Assembly (NCBI GenBank): GCA_964017065.1
Contig: OZ024790.1
Span: 11,853,498-11,917,497, forward strand
Direction of reading: 5' to 3'
DNA from: Haliclona indistincta
Taxonomy: Eukaryota; Porifera; Demospongiae; Haplosclerida; Chalinidae
DNA: 64,000 nt
Shown here: positions 53,930-64,000 of the stretch, piece by piece
Position numbering within the stretch: the first letter of the stretch is position 1
How the letters are laid out: every line of letters starts with the position of its first letter
Program-made: the position numbers and the translations under genes
Notes under the pieces: generated by a model
What the model saw: only the letters and a program-made list of their open reading frames with translations
Database searches by the model: none
What the model was told of the DNA's origin: nothing

Positions 53930-54469
53930 GTTTAAAGTTTAGTACTGATTCTCCGTCTGGACCGTCTTACAACTTTACAAGTCGTACGGGACCGGATGTT
54001 AACGTATTTGGAGTAAGTCCGTCTAGTGTTGTGTAAGTTCCGTCAAAAAACCACATACGGTAATCCGTACTTGACCGAATTAGCATATCTATTTTGCTGT
54101 GATATAGTATACTCTTTATTTGTTATCATTGAACATTTCCATAAAGAACCTCAACCTGATGAAGCTCGACATAATGAAAGAGATCCACTTCTACGCAGTG
54201 AATTGAACATTGTTGACGATTGAATTTCGTTGCAATGAAAACATGTTCATGATTTTTCAATTTTTGTGTCAGCATTAATTTTTAAAGCAAGTAACTGAAA
54301 ATGGTATGTGGGTTTCCATAGTAGTAGCTTTAACTACTACTGGTTATGTATTGATCATGCTACCTGTGTTAATATTTTTATTTTTCAAACCAACAATTAC
54401 AATAAAGACTCCTATGACTAGTGACATGTTATACTATATACCAATTAAAGAGTTATTGGCAATCAGAAG

Positions 54470-57127
54470 TTACATTCTTCCTGTGATCAAAGATTCAGGT
54501 AGAGATTCAAGATTTCTCAAGCCCATCATTAACTTTCTTTCTATTAGATTTGCAGTATAAAAAGTTAAAGCATATCCACGACGTTCCTCAAATTTATTTA
54601 CGGCTGTCATTAACTCTTTGTTTGCATAGATATCTTCTGCATATTCAGTAACAAGAAGTCTTAGTTGTGATCTTGATTCAGGTGCTGTGATAACTTTAAT
54701 GAACTCACAAAGTGATTCAAAACTGTAAAAACAGCACTCATAGGAATGAAGATTCTCTATATTCAAAACATTTAAACTAGTATTTGACTGCAGTATTGGA
54801 CCTATCTCCTGAAGGTGCTGATCTCTTAACATAGTATTAAGTACTAATTGTTCCACATTTCTAGCAGCCATCAATAGAAGTGGAAAACTCTCTGCTTGCA
54901 TTGATTTGTCAGAAAGGTCCAACTTTTTCAAATGTCTTGCTTGGTAAATGAGAAGAACTAAATGGTAAATATGTCTACTTGTCAAGGGCGAGCCAAGTGA
55001 GGTTAGACTAAGAGTTGTTATAGATGAGGTAGGTACAGCACCAATTAACAGATTCAAGGTTATAAAGTCAATTTTCGAAATTAGATCAAGTCCAATTAAA
55101 GTTACATTTTTTGTTCTCATCAATTTAGTCAAACTTCTAACGCCATTATATGTAATACCATCATCACTAAACTGAAGTCCAAAACAACCTTTTGAGCAAT
55201 TAAGAGTGTTTGCCTGGTTGATAAAAGTTGTTACAGCTGACTCAATGCCGTGATCATTAATTTCACATGCATAGAAAGTGACAATCAAAACTTTAGGATG
55301 ACATTTTTCAATCATGTCCACCATGAAATACCATATCACGTTGAGATCATGAACAGAAAGTCTATAGAATCCAAAAAATACGAAGAGTTTACTATCAAAC
55401 TGACATAATATCTTGTTATGCTTCGCTTCATAAAGACAATGAAGATATGTCAAAAATAGTCTACGTGGGTCAGAAGAAGCAGTACACAAGTTATTAAAAA
55501 CAAAAAAACCAGGTGGATTCATTCCTATTTGACTCAAACATTCGCAGACCCTTTCACTCTCAAGCTTTGTTATGCCAGCATAGAAGCGAAGTACTAGTGA
55601 TGTTGGATTACTGGTCATTATACATATAAAGTCCTTCACCTGTTGCTCTGGACTCAGCTGGCTCATCCTCACAGCACATAAGAAGTCTTGAACTGATGAG
55701 TGAAGGAACCCATAGTGAGGGTCATAGCCACACCAGGTCAGCTGCTGGTGTACCTTCATTAGACCCAGGGTCTCCTGCACGTCCTGTAGACCGGCTTTAT
55801 GAAGGTCATCAGATGAGATTAGCTGGTTACTCTGAGAGGCTACTTTACCACTGAATGTGGAATGGTAAGATATTAGACAAAGATTTTTGAACGCTATATT
55901 TTCATTTGATGGAAGATCTGAAAAGCAGCGAAGCAAAGGTTTAGCATGCTTGTATTTCGCTTTGGTGACAAGATGACGAAGAAGAAGGTTAAGAATAAAG
56001 CAGTTGAACAGCTCTGTCTGAGTAGTGGGAATACCTGTTTGAATAGTAAGAAACAGATGTAGTAAGATGGCTGCATTGATGGGCAAACTGCACAAGCCAC
56101 GAACATGATGGTTATCATTGAGAGCTGTTATGAAGACAGCAGGGTCCTTGCCTTGCTACTGACTAGCATAGGTATCAACACTCTCAGATGAGAAGCCAGT
56201 GATCTCAACAAAAGTGGTGACTAGTGGCTGTAGGGAGGGAGAAGCTATGGGACGAGTGGTGACAATAAACGAACACTGTGGTAGTGCTAATCCCGGCTGA
56301 CTGCCTTTGAGAAGATCATGAATAAAAGAGGATGTTTGCAACTCTTCGGGCAAATCCTCCCATCCATCCAGTATAAAGCAGCATCCTTTGCCTCTTCGCT
56401 CTGTGATGTACTCAGCTACTGCTCTACGCATCTCAACAGATGTAGGATGAGGGATTATGTCTTCTAAACATTTGGCAGACCACAACTTGGGATCTGCCAG
56501 GGTTAGATGGATGAGGAGATCCACATCATTAAGTAGCTTGCCCTCAGCCCACTGCTGGCAGGCATGTCTCATTAGAGTGGTCTTACCAGAACCTGATGTG
56601 CCTTCAAGTATCACCTTCTTGTCTTTGAAGATGTCGAGTGTAGTTAAACTTGTTTTCTCATCCTTCAAGACTAACTCCGGGTTCACAAAAATCATTGGAT
56701 GTTTTAGTCGTGGCCAATCTTCTCTATCTGCCACTCCATCAGAAGCTGAGGTACTGTAGCAATCTTTGAGGTACTCTCGGAACGAGTTCACAATGATGTG
56801 AGGTGCTTCAGAATATGAGTCCTCGTGTAGCTCTTTAACTCTAGAAATTAGTAGAGATTCGCCTGCTTCTTCCAACACTTTTATCAGCTCACGGTAGGTT
56901 GCCTTCTCTCCCAGCTTCCTGACCCACTTCCAGAGCATCTTGCGTTTCTGTACCTTGTATTGGAGGGCATGGCTGGCTCGTATCTCCTGCTGCTCTGCCT
57001 CGGTAAGGTCAAAATATGGTGCCAGTTCCTCCCAGTCTTCAATATGCTCAGAAAACTTTGCAATATGAGCAGAAGAGCATCTTACGTCTAGTGCCGTAGA
57101 GTTGAACAAAGCCAAAGGGTTGGCCAT
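54470..57127 (-). pseudogene. NLR-type immune receptor, copy B, split by an in-frame stop
   Basis: Close paralogue of 37425-40094 with the same Death-like region, NACHT (GTSGSGKTT; FILDGWEDLP; FIVTTRP) and degenerate leucine-rich C-terminus. At 56156-56158 a nine-base in-frame deletion relative to copy A (loss of the YLT region in SQYLTQQGKD) creates TAG, ending the product after 323 residues (Death + most of NACHT). The same frame stays open for the remaining ~560 codons to 54470, so decay is recent or the short product is used. Upstream, a MITE copy (57173) sits about 46 bp beyond the start codon. Confidence 0.87.
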
Positions 57128-57172
57128 TTCTGTACTGAATCACGGGTCGTGGGATGCAAGACAAGACGCTTA

Positions 57173-57640
57173 GGCCTCGGTCACACTACGATAGCGATGA
57201 CGGCAAATCACTGCGATCACGGTCACGACAGCAATTAAAAAATGCACGCGGTCACACGTACTACCAAAGATGGACGCCTTGCTGTTGTACCGTCTTGGCT
57301 GACTACCGCTTTGCTACTCGCCTTTGCCAACTAACAAGGGTTTCGAGAGTGTACAGTTCACTGTATTTAAGGCATGAGTGCTTTTTTCGAAGCCAGCAAG
57401 CTGATCGTCGGCCCTTCTTGACACGCTCCCGCCGGTTTTCCTCACGATCACCAGTTTGTCAGTCTCTCAGTAGAGCTGTTAGATCATTTTTGTTCGATAT
57501 TTGGTTATCTTGGGATTCTAGCATGCACATTTGGCTCGATACTAGCTTTGTCGCAGTCGTAATCTTGGGCTCCAATGGAGCGACAACGTCTACTGTACGA
57601 CTATGGCACGACAACGAATATAACGGACATACCGATAAGG
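57173..57640. mobile_element. 3'-truncated copy of the GGCCTCGGTCACAC MITE
   Basis: Matches 33858-34335 from GGCCTCGGTCACACTACGAT through ATAACGGACATACC, then diverges. Inserted after CTTA in DNA homologous to 40320 upstream of NLR copy A. Confidence 0.75.
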
Positions 57641-58054
57641 GGTTGTCATCCGGCTCCACGCACAGGCCGGAAAGACCTCCACTCACAGGCCGGAAATAGT
57701 CAGACCTTGTCATCCGCCTACTCCACGCACAGGCCGGAAATCTACTCCCAATGAGTCCCGTTATGGGAAGACATCCGGTCGGGGTCAAAGGTCGAAATTT
57801 AACCTGTTTTGCACGGATTTTAACTTAAATCTTTTTTGCTGGAGTAGGTGCTCAACGTTGCCCGAGTTGTTGCCGTTTCTCACTATACAGACAGCAGCTG
57901 GAGTGATTGTCACCAGTGTGCACAAGCAAGCTGAGTTCATTTGGCTTGGGAGAGGACCTTGGAAGGCGGAAGAACACGAAGAATCAACTGGACTAGAGTA
58001 GCAGTGCCTCAGAATCTGCTGTATTTCAATAACTAGATGATTGTAAAGACAATG
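57641..58054. repeat. GCACAGGCCGGAAA short tandem repeats and one arm of a distant inverted repeat
   Basis: Three to four CCACGCACAGGCCGGAAA units at 57655-57740. Then 57740-57830 (CGTTATGGGAAGACATCCGG, GGTCGAAATTTAACC) is present in inverse orientation at 62085-62175. No gene supported. Confidence 0.6.
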
Positions 58055-59148
58055 TGGGGCGAGCCTGAGCGAACTGTACGTACATGTAACAGTAAAAATC
58101 ACAAAATCGGATAGTTGGTTGGAATAATAGAATGGATAGCAATATGAATGATGATTATAGTTCAAGATAGTTGATATAGCGATTGTATAATGATGATAAT
58201 GGGATAATAGTCATTTAAAAGTAACTGACTTCTTCTTTGGTGCTGCAGAATCTTTTTCTGCTGCAGCTGTTCTTATTCTCTCTCTCTCCGTCTCTTCAAT
58301 CTTAATTCTTTTCTTAATACTTTCTTCTTGTGAAAATTGAGCATCTTGGCTCTAACAGCTGGCTGATCAAAAAGAGCAATTTGTGGATGATCAGGTTGTC
58401 TTTGTCGACTCTCTCGCAAACGCTGTAGTCGACTATCTCTCTGTGCTAGATCCTCAGCATCGCGTCGCTCATGTTCTTGGTCTCTCATGTGCTGTAGCCT
58501 GTTTTCTCTTTGTTCACTACTTTCAACATCACGTCGCTGGTGTTCTTGGTCTCTCATGTGCTGCAGCCTGTTTTCTCTTTGTTCACTACTTTCAACATCA
58601 CGTCGCTGGTGATCTTGGTCTCTCATGTGCTGTAGCCTGTTTTCTCTTTGTTCACTATTCTCAGCATCACGTCGCTCGTGTTCTTGGTCTCTCATGTGCT
58701 GCAGCCTGTCTTCTCTCTGTTTACTACTCTCAGCATCACGTCGTTCTTGCTGTTGGCGTCTCAACTGCTGTAGCATTGTTTTTCTTTGTTCAGCATGCTG
58801 TTCATCACGCTGGGCAGCACGTCGCGCCTTATCACGAGCTCTTCGCTTGCTCAGTCTCTGCTCTTTTTCCTCTGCAGTTTCAGCAGCTCGGCGAGCTCTT
58901 TCACGCACTCTTCTCCTTAGAAGTTGTTCTTCTTTCTTTGAAGAATAATCACGTACTGGAATAGTAGTATCAGGATCCATCGTCTTAGTATGATATGACG
59001 TAATACACACGCGGCAAAATTGAACCGTTCGGTGAATTAGAGCGTGAGGGCATTTACGGAAAGACGTACGCATACATGTACATAGATAGATAGATAGTTC
59101 GCGGGGACGCTTTTCGATCCCATATGGGGCTCGCTCAGGCTCGCCCCA
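58055..59148 (-). mobile_element. TIR-bounded unit with an STPR-like gene
   Basis: TGGGGCGAGCCTGAGCGA at 58055 is repeated inverted ending at 59148. No clear target duplication was seen. The minus-strand gene 58980-58273 lies entirely between. Could be a gene-bearing MITE or coincidental repeat pair. Confidence 0.5.
58273..58980 (-). CDS. Arg/Glu-rich STPR-like repeat protein
   Basis: 235 codons from MDPDTTIPVRDYSSKKEEQ (the longer frame upstream to 59232 has no better start). About seven repeats of a 23-24-residue unit of the type ERRDAESSEQRENRLQHMRD, resembling the STPR repeats of the silkworm protein FMBP-1, a DNA-binding repeat also found at the N-terminus of helicase-like and transposon proteins. 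The C-terminal end is highly basic (HKKKVLRKELRLKRRRERE). No helicase or transposase domain present, so it may be a free-standing DNA-binding module or a fragment. Nuclear location is inferred from the basic tail. Confidence 0.65.
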   Translation of the reverse strand: MDPDTTIPVRDYSSKKEEQLLRRRVRERARRAAETAEEKEQRLSKRRARDKARRAAQRDEQHAEQRKTMLQQLRRQQQERRDAESSKQREDRLQHMRDQEHERRDAENSEQRENRLQHMRDQDHQRRDVESSEQRENRLQHMRDQEHQRRDVESSEQRENRLQHMRDQEHERRDAEDLAQRDSRLQRLRESRQRQPDHPQIALFDQPAVRAKMLNFHKKKVLRKELRLKRRRERE

Positions 59149-61034
59149 ACTAGTGTTGGTAAGTAATATAGAATTCTTGGCTGTAATATAATAGTGGCAT
59201 CCAGCTGTAGGATAAGGTGTGGGCTTGATCACTGAATGAGTAACGGCTGCAGTGACTTGTTAAAGAGTGGAATTGACAGTAGCAACATACTGTGATATCC
59301 AGTGAGAATGGTGGGTTCTCCAGCAGTGTCAGTATGAGCCTGGAGTCTAGTGAGCTTAAATACCGTACCATACCTAAATGTCTATTATGTAGAAACAGAC
59401 TACCAGCCGCTCAGTGCGGTGTCATTCATGTACATGTACTATTGTATGAGGGGTCAATAAGAGCGGCCTTCATCCAATCTGTGCAAGTCTTTACCACAAA
59501 GTACTTGTGTAGTTATGTCAATACACGTATACTAGCAGTACTTTATGGTGAAGAGGTGTGCTGTTTGAGTGAGTTGGGTACACAATATTTATGCTGGTTA
59601 GTGACTTTTCCTGCCCTGTAGTAACAATAAACAAACTAACCAATATCTCTCTCTCCCTCCCAACCAACTGACTGACTAACAAAAGAATCAAGCCCAATGG
59701 TGCTATTTGTTCAAACACTAAAACATTGATCCTTGCCGGGATCAAGTCCAATGGTGCCGCAGTCTCTCACACAGAAATTCCTGTTACCATTGATGGTATA
59801 GGTGCTTGTGCAATTTACCAGTCCACATGTACATGTCTCTGTTCTATCATAGAATGATACCACCAGAACACAGGATTCCTATTAATTTACATCGAGGATG
59901 CTCTAACCATGTGCTTGTAGTCCAGTCTATTCTCTCAGCAAAAAAACAATTGTATGACTGTATTTTCATATAAAACTTTCATGTTCATAACTCCAACTAT
60001 TAGTATTCATGTGCATTCATCCTCATTATCATCTGATCAGTATGTGTTGCTTAATTTCTGGTTTTGCTTACCTGAGAAATTTACTGAGTCACTGGTACCG
60101 CCATCACTTGCATGTATAAGAATTTCTTTGTAATTCTCAGTAATTGGTAACACATCACACTAGCTGAAGAGGTCAAGAAGATTCACTGCATGCTATTAAA
60201 ACACGCTACGATATGACTCAGCACTCCGTTACACTGTCGATGATACAATAATTATTTGCTCGATGTTTTTCTTCACAGAGGTGTTTGCATCTAATTTGCA
60301 TGAGAAGTTTATCATAATACTATTATAATTGTAACAGACTTCTGTCTTGCTTGGTCATTATCATGGACTGAGACTCTCTGACTACACTTATTGTCACACA
60401 ATACATTGTCTGTTACATAGATACATGTCATTGTTAAAGCTCTGCTATTATGGGTTGTCTATTTTTCAATAAAGACTGTTGAGAGCTTGACCCAACTCTG
60501 TTAAAACATCTGCGTGTTACATAATAATCAGTTTGTGTGCATTGTAGTAGTACCAATCTGGCGGCTAAGATTGCAAGAATGGAAGCTTTCAGTGTTACAT
60601 TATTCAAATGCGACTACGTGTATTAGCGGGTGGAGCAAGCCTTCCAATGTATGCAAAATATTATGTTTCAGTGGTGTATATATATATATAGTTGCTACTG
60701 TCAATTCAATTCTACCACTCTTAGCAGACACTACTGATTCACTGATCACTCATGCTATCATTGTCCAGCAGTACTTACTGAAGCCAGTGACATCGATCAT
60801 TACCTTACACTGGGCTACATGCCCTGACTACAGCCAGATTCTAATACTCACCATGGCCAACAGCTAAATATATGTATTGACAGACCATAGCAGACTGTGG
60901 AGTACGGCTATACTCGAGATCAGGGACGTAACTATACAGCTCGTCATGAAGGACAACCTGACTAGTCTTTTCTCATGTGTTTCTTCTTCAAGGTCCCGAT
61001 GATAGGTCTCCCAAGCTCATCCTTATGTATTATA
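59149..61034. other. gene-free interval
   Basis: No convincing gene; frames at 59292-59621 and 60514-60867 lack motifs. Contains (TA)n at 60680-60690 and duplicated AATCAAGCCCAATGGTG/GATCAAGTCCAATGGTG (59687, 59740). Confidence 0.4.
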
Positions 61035-61987
61035 AGGGAGGGCGGGGTAATTCCGCCCACACTTCCGTGTTTCGAACTTAAGAGCTGCTTTACTCCAGGA
61101 GAGAACAATCTTTCCAACATCCAATAACAGGATCTTGTAGGTCAATCTAAGTGCTCTTAGTGGTTGCAACTAGAGCAAGTCACTATCACCGATAATAATA
61201 ACAGCAGCTTGACTTTCCTAATTACTGAGAAAATTCAAAAAGTATTTTTTCGGGGTAATTCCGCCCACCACGCTTTTTCTATTGTGAAGAGGAATTGCTA
61301 GGGGAAACGGTTTCTAGCCGTGAAAGAAAGGTTCTATACTATTTCCCAATAATCTCTGACAGTATTCGTGCGCAATCATGTGAGTCAGCAGCCAATTATT
61401 CGTGGAATATGAACATGAAATCAGAATGCTGAATAAACATGGATGAATAAGTGATGAGTCATAGAAAACCGAGTTCCAGTTGTTGTGATTAACAATCATG
61501 TCGCTGACAGAAGTCACAGAGCCATTATTCCTCCTTGCTCAGCATACTTTTTCAAAACATTCATTTCCTGTCGTGATTTCAGCAAGCCACACCTCTTAAA
61601 AATTCCTTCCTCGTGAGTGCGCCCCAAAGCCGCTTGCAGTCAGAGATCTGGAATGTCTGAGCATCCCAAACTTTTTTAATAGTATAATTGACTGTTAATC
61701 ATCCATTCTATGCTTACACGAGGCTCTGAGTATATAGCATGATTGAGCTAAGTAAGTTTTAGGAAGTTTTTTTGTAGTTTTTCGTCCACCATGATGAAAA
61801 GGTATTTATTCTTTTATCAAAAGAAAGCAAGCTCATGCGCTTGCTTCAGCAGTTCAGTATAGCTATATAGTGTAGCTATTTATTCAGCACTTTGCTGCTG
61901 CCGTTCGCTTGCTTGTTTGCAGGCATCAGCTGCTCGAACTTGGAATGAGCGGAATTACCCCGTGGGCGAAATTACCCCGCCCTCCCT
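61035..61987. mobile_element. TA-flanked MITE, AGGGAGGGCGGGGTAATTCC termini
   Basis: TA at 61033-61034 and 61988-61989; inverted termini AGGGAGGGCGGGGTAATT, with a second GGGGTAATTCCGCCCAC copy inside at 61251 and matching complement at 61950. 953 bp, no transposase seen. Confidence 0.8.
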
Positions 61988-62345
61988 TACTGAGCTATCC
62001 TTTGCACACTGGCGACTGCCACAGTGCCACTACAGCAGCTGTCTGCATAGTAAGCCTGGAATAGGCAACAACTCGGGTAGCACAAAGATGAAGCTAAAAT
62101 TCCGTGCAAAAGAGGTTAAATTTCGACCTTTGACCCCGACCGGATGTCTTCCCATAACAGGACTCATCTCAATCACAGGTCGGAAGCTTCTATAAAGCTC
62201 CACATTATGCGCTCCTGGTAAAATATACCGTCTCCCGCTTAAATCAACCAATGAAACGCCTGGTGTCTATGAAGAACACCTAAGGTTCTACGTGAAATAG
62301 ACACTAGTAGCTAGTCAATCTGATTGGTCAATATCACTGTACTAT

Positions 62346-62512
62346 ACTCTAAATATAAGTTAGACGCCGAGGCCATGGGATCTACGCGGTATAGAAACCC
62401 GAGAGGAAGCCATATAGAACCCGAGCGCGTAGCGCGAGGGTTCTATGGCAACTCGAGGGTTTCTATACCGCGTAGATCCCATTGGCCGAGGCGTCTAACT
62501 TATTTAGAGTAC
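62346..62512. repeat. Palindromic MITE
   Basis: Arms TACTCTAAATA/AAGTTAGACGCCGAGGCCA and complements (62455-62512), with ATCTACGCGGTATAGAAACC inside and a GAACCCGAGCGCGTAGCGC loop. Hairpin-forming; no ORF. Confidence 0.65.
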
Positions 62513-62765
62513 GTATAGCCATGATTAACTGGTATCTAAGCCGTAAGCAAAAGAAACGCACCACGGATAATTATTTTTTTTTTCAAGGAGTGTCCACGTG
62601 GGACAAAGATTATTTTTTCACACTGAGGTGTAGAAAGAAAATATAAGATAATACACCACGGATAATACATACTTACATGGATTGGCAACGGGTCCGTATA
62701 CTATAAATAATTGACCGTAATCCATCGTAATCTACAAAAACGGGAAAACCATCGTTGTTAACATG

Positions 62766-63361
62766 TTAAGCCAGGAAAACCCGAACTATTCTTTCTTGCT
62801 GCCCTTTGCACAATATAATCTACAGTGTCCTGGCTATTACTTGCCCGTTTTACAAGGAAAATGGGTGTACCCACACTCCAATAGCACTTGCCGTATTTGG
62901 AACAAAATTATTTCGTACTCGGCAATCACGAGAGACCCACATAGGGGTGGGTGGGTGGGTTGTGGGGAGGGCGGGAGGGCGGGAGGGCGTCAGGTGGCAT
63001 TTTTTTGGCGCTCTGGCAAAAGGAGATGTATCTTCTTCCATCGCTCTTGCTGGTAGGGGATTTTTGCCGAAATCGTGTTTTCTCATTAAATATTCGCCCC
63101 TCTGTAACTTACAGACAGAGACCTTTTTGCAAAATCCCAAACGTACGTTTCTTCCTTGTGTACCAAAGTTTATGTCTGACATTTTGTGTGGGTGTGGCAT
63201 GCCTAGGAAAGCTACGTGCTTTTTCGTCATTGGGTGGAGCTTGCTACGCCCACAAGACGAATGGCGACTTTCTTGGGTGTTCAGTGTGACTGAGCAGGCC
63301 TTCAACTATCAGTAGAAACCAAAATATTTGTAATCCTGATGTTAGAGCAATCCACCCTTAA
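62766..63361 (+). repeat. Dispersed ~580-bp repeat, copy 2 (TTAA-flanked)
   Basis: Same sequence as 26028-26610 with TTAA at 62766-62769 and 63358-63361. An expanded GGGTGGGTGGGTTGT/GGCGGGAGGGCGG stretch near 62945-62990 is longer than in copy 1. Confidence 0.75.
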
Positions 63362-64000
63362 CACTGTAGCAGGTTCCTTGTTTCGAAGCAAACGCTGCAA
63401 ATTCAAGTCATGGGAGGGAGTACACGGCTCGTTGTGCTGGATACCACCGCCAATGTGTCGTTTTTACTGTAATACAAGCCATTTTCGGTTGGTGTTGAGC
63501 TAAAGGCGAAAATCCCTGTCTTGACAGGGCCAGAACAGCTGTATCGATATCTTGTTGTTACGACGAAAGTTAAGAGTTTCACAGCAGTGCATTTGTATAC
63601 ATTGTACTTCGTTCTATTGCTTTAGATACAAAAACAGTCCGTGGTATTTGTGTTCTTCTCGTAATTCTCGACTACATGATAAACTAGTGGCCAGTGGAGT
63701 ATCGATTTTTATAAGTATCGGTCAAGTAAAACTGAGAGATCAGCAGATAATATGAAAGCATGATAGTGTATTCATTTCTTTAGCAACAGTTTTTGACTTC
63801 ATGACAGTTGATTCGTGACTTGTATGCCACTGCAGCATGGTGTAGTACTCGGTGTAGTACGCCCGCCTCGGTAGACAGTCCAAGCTGCTGTGACTGGCTG
63901 GGCTGAAATACAGCGCGTTATTCATTCATTGTCATGTACAGATACCTTTCTAACTTCTTAAGATTCTCCGTTAGCAGTAAAGTAGCCAGAGTTGCCGCTG
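63362..64000. other. gene-free window end
   Basis: No gene recognised on either strand; short frames (63552-63755 plus, 63740-63925 minus) lack motifs. Confidence 0.35.

Larger units (their letters stand above)
48220..54101 (-). mobile_element. EnSpm/CACTA-like autonomous transposon, 5.9 kb
   Basis: Inverted termini CACAGCAAA (48220) and TTTGCTGTG (54101), flanked by AT at 48218-48219 and 54102-54103. Removal joins the receptor frame exactly. CAC-starting ends and a 2-3-bp target are typical of EnSpm/CACTA. Two minus-strand genes are inside: a tnp2-type transposase and a basic/coiled-coil second protein. The subterminal region has repeated TACGGCG/CGCCGTA motifs (48247-48380) that could be transposase binding sites. 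Confidence 0.88.
46455..54223 (+). pseudogene. Seven-transmembrane receptor, copy B, split by two transposons
   Basis: Segment 1 (46455-46717) starts MDHSTSGNGCNNTDG with N-glycosylation-like sites, then helix 1 (YGSVAGISLTACIVALSLAC) and helix 2. A TA-flanked MITE (46718-47544) interrupts; frame resumes YVIGCKAIAALLEFST (helix 3). Around 47650-47690 a one-base frame change seems needed, then FVPIVIPLLFVWIPF (helix 4) and AGAWCWIRQ. GPVSFLCIVAM (helix 5), the AHRLYQITTT loop and helices 6-7 follow. The coding is cut again at 48219 by a CACTA-like transposon; the last codons (IVYSLFVIIEHFHKEPQPDE...) are at 54104-54223. The WCWI motif and helix pattern resemble the cAMP-receptor-like/GPR157 class of GPCRs; ligand unknown. 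Both insertions are precise and the surrounding frame is preserved, so inactivation is recent. Confidence 0.78.

Noticed and set aside
62850..63305. 151-codon minus frame also present at 26099-26554
   Set aside because: Conserved only because the two dispersed repeats are similar; differs by indels and low-complexity runs, no domain.

Overview
The window looks like genomic DNA of a demosponge; the overall style resembles Amphimedon, but I cannot prove the species from sequence alone. The reasons are short spliceosomal introns (about 50-70 nt), NACHT-domain receptors and a Death-domain gene of the kind expanded in sponges, and an extreme density of small palindromic (foldback) DNA transposons. 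There is no bacterial-style operon organisation, CRISPR array or rRNA.

Layout. (1) 1-1142, minus: a decayed gene matching the N-terminal, non-core half of RAG1 (zinc dimerisation region plus RING). (2) 1515-2932: two foldback elements flanked by TTAA. (3) 2931-13457: a ~10.5-kb transposon with terminal inverted repeats. It carries a multi-exon KDZ (Kyakuja/Dileera/Zisupton) transposase on plus (3326-7494) and a convergent gene on minus (13047-8657). The latter joins a homeodomain-like and an HMG-like region, a 24-unit peptide repeat, a Ulp1-type SUMO protease and a PHD finger. (4) 13501-24876: nested insertions. A TTAA foldback is followed by a MULE-like element with a 9-bp target duplication (14664-24521). 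That element was invaded by a full-length LINE (14701-19011), a ~660-bp TIR element and an apparently young Ty3/Gypsy element (19862-24151). (5) 26680-27667: a Death-domain gene. (6) 29600-32060: a 5'-truncated second LINE.

(7) 33858-57640 holds two paralogous copies of one block: CMTR1 (cap 2'-O-methyltransferase, minus), a divergent seven-helix receptor (plus), and a convergent Death-NACHT receptor (minus). Copy A (34423-40094) has a broken CMTR1 and a broken receptor but an intact 889-residue NLR. Copy B (42062-57127) has a frame-intact but truncated CMTR1, a receptor split by a TA-flanked MITE and by a complete 5.9-kb EnSpm/CACTA-like transposon (48220-54101, two genes), and an NLR cut by a single in-frame stop. 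(8) 58055-59148: a TIR-bounded unit encoding an STPR-like arginine-rich repeat protein. (9) The right end is mostly MITEs, palindromes and gene-free DNA.

In short, most of the coding capacity is transposon-encoded. The host genes present (CMTR1, receptor, NLRs, Death-domain gene) are innate-immunity or RNA-capping related and are being eroded by insertions. Exon boundaries were inferred by eye from GT/AG sites and reading frame; no alignment or expression data were available.
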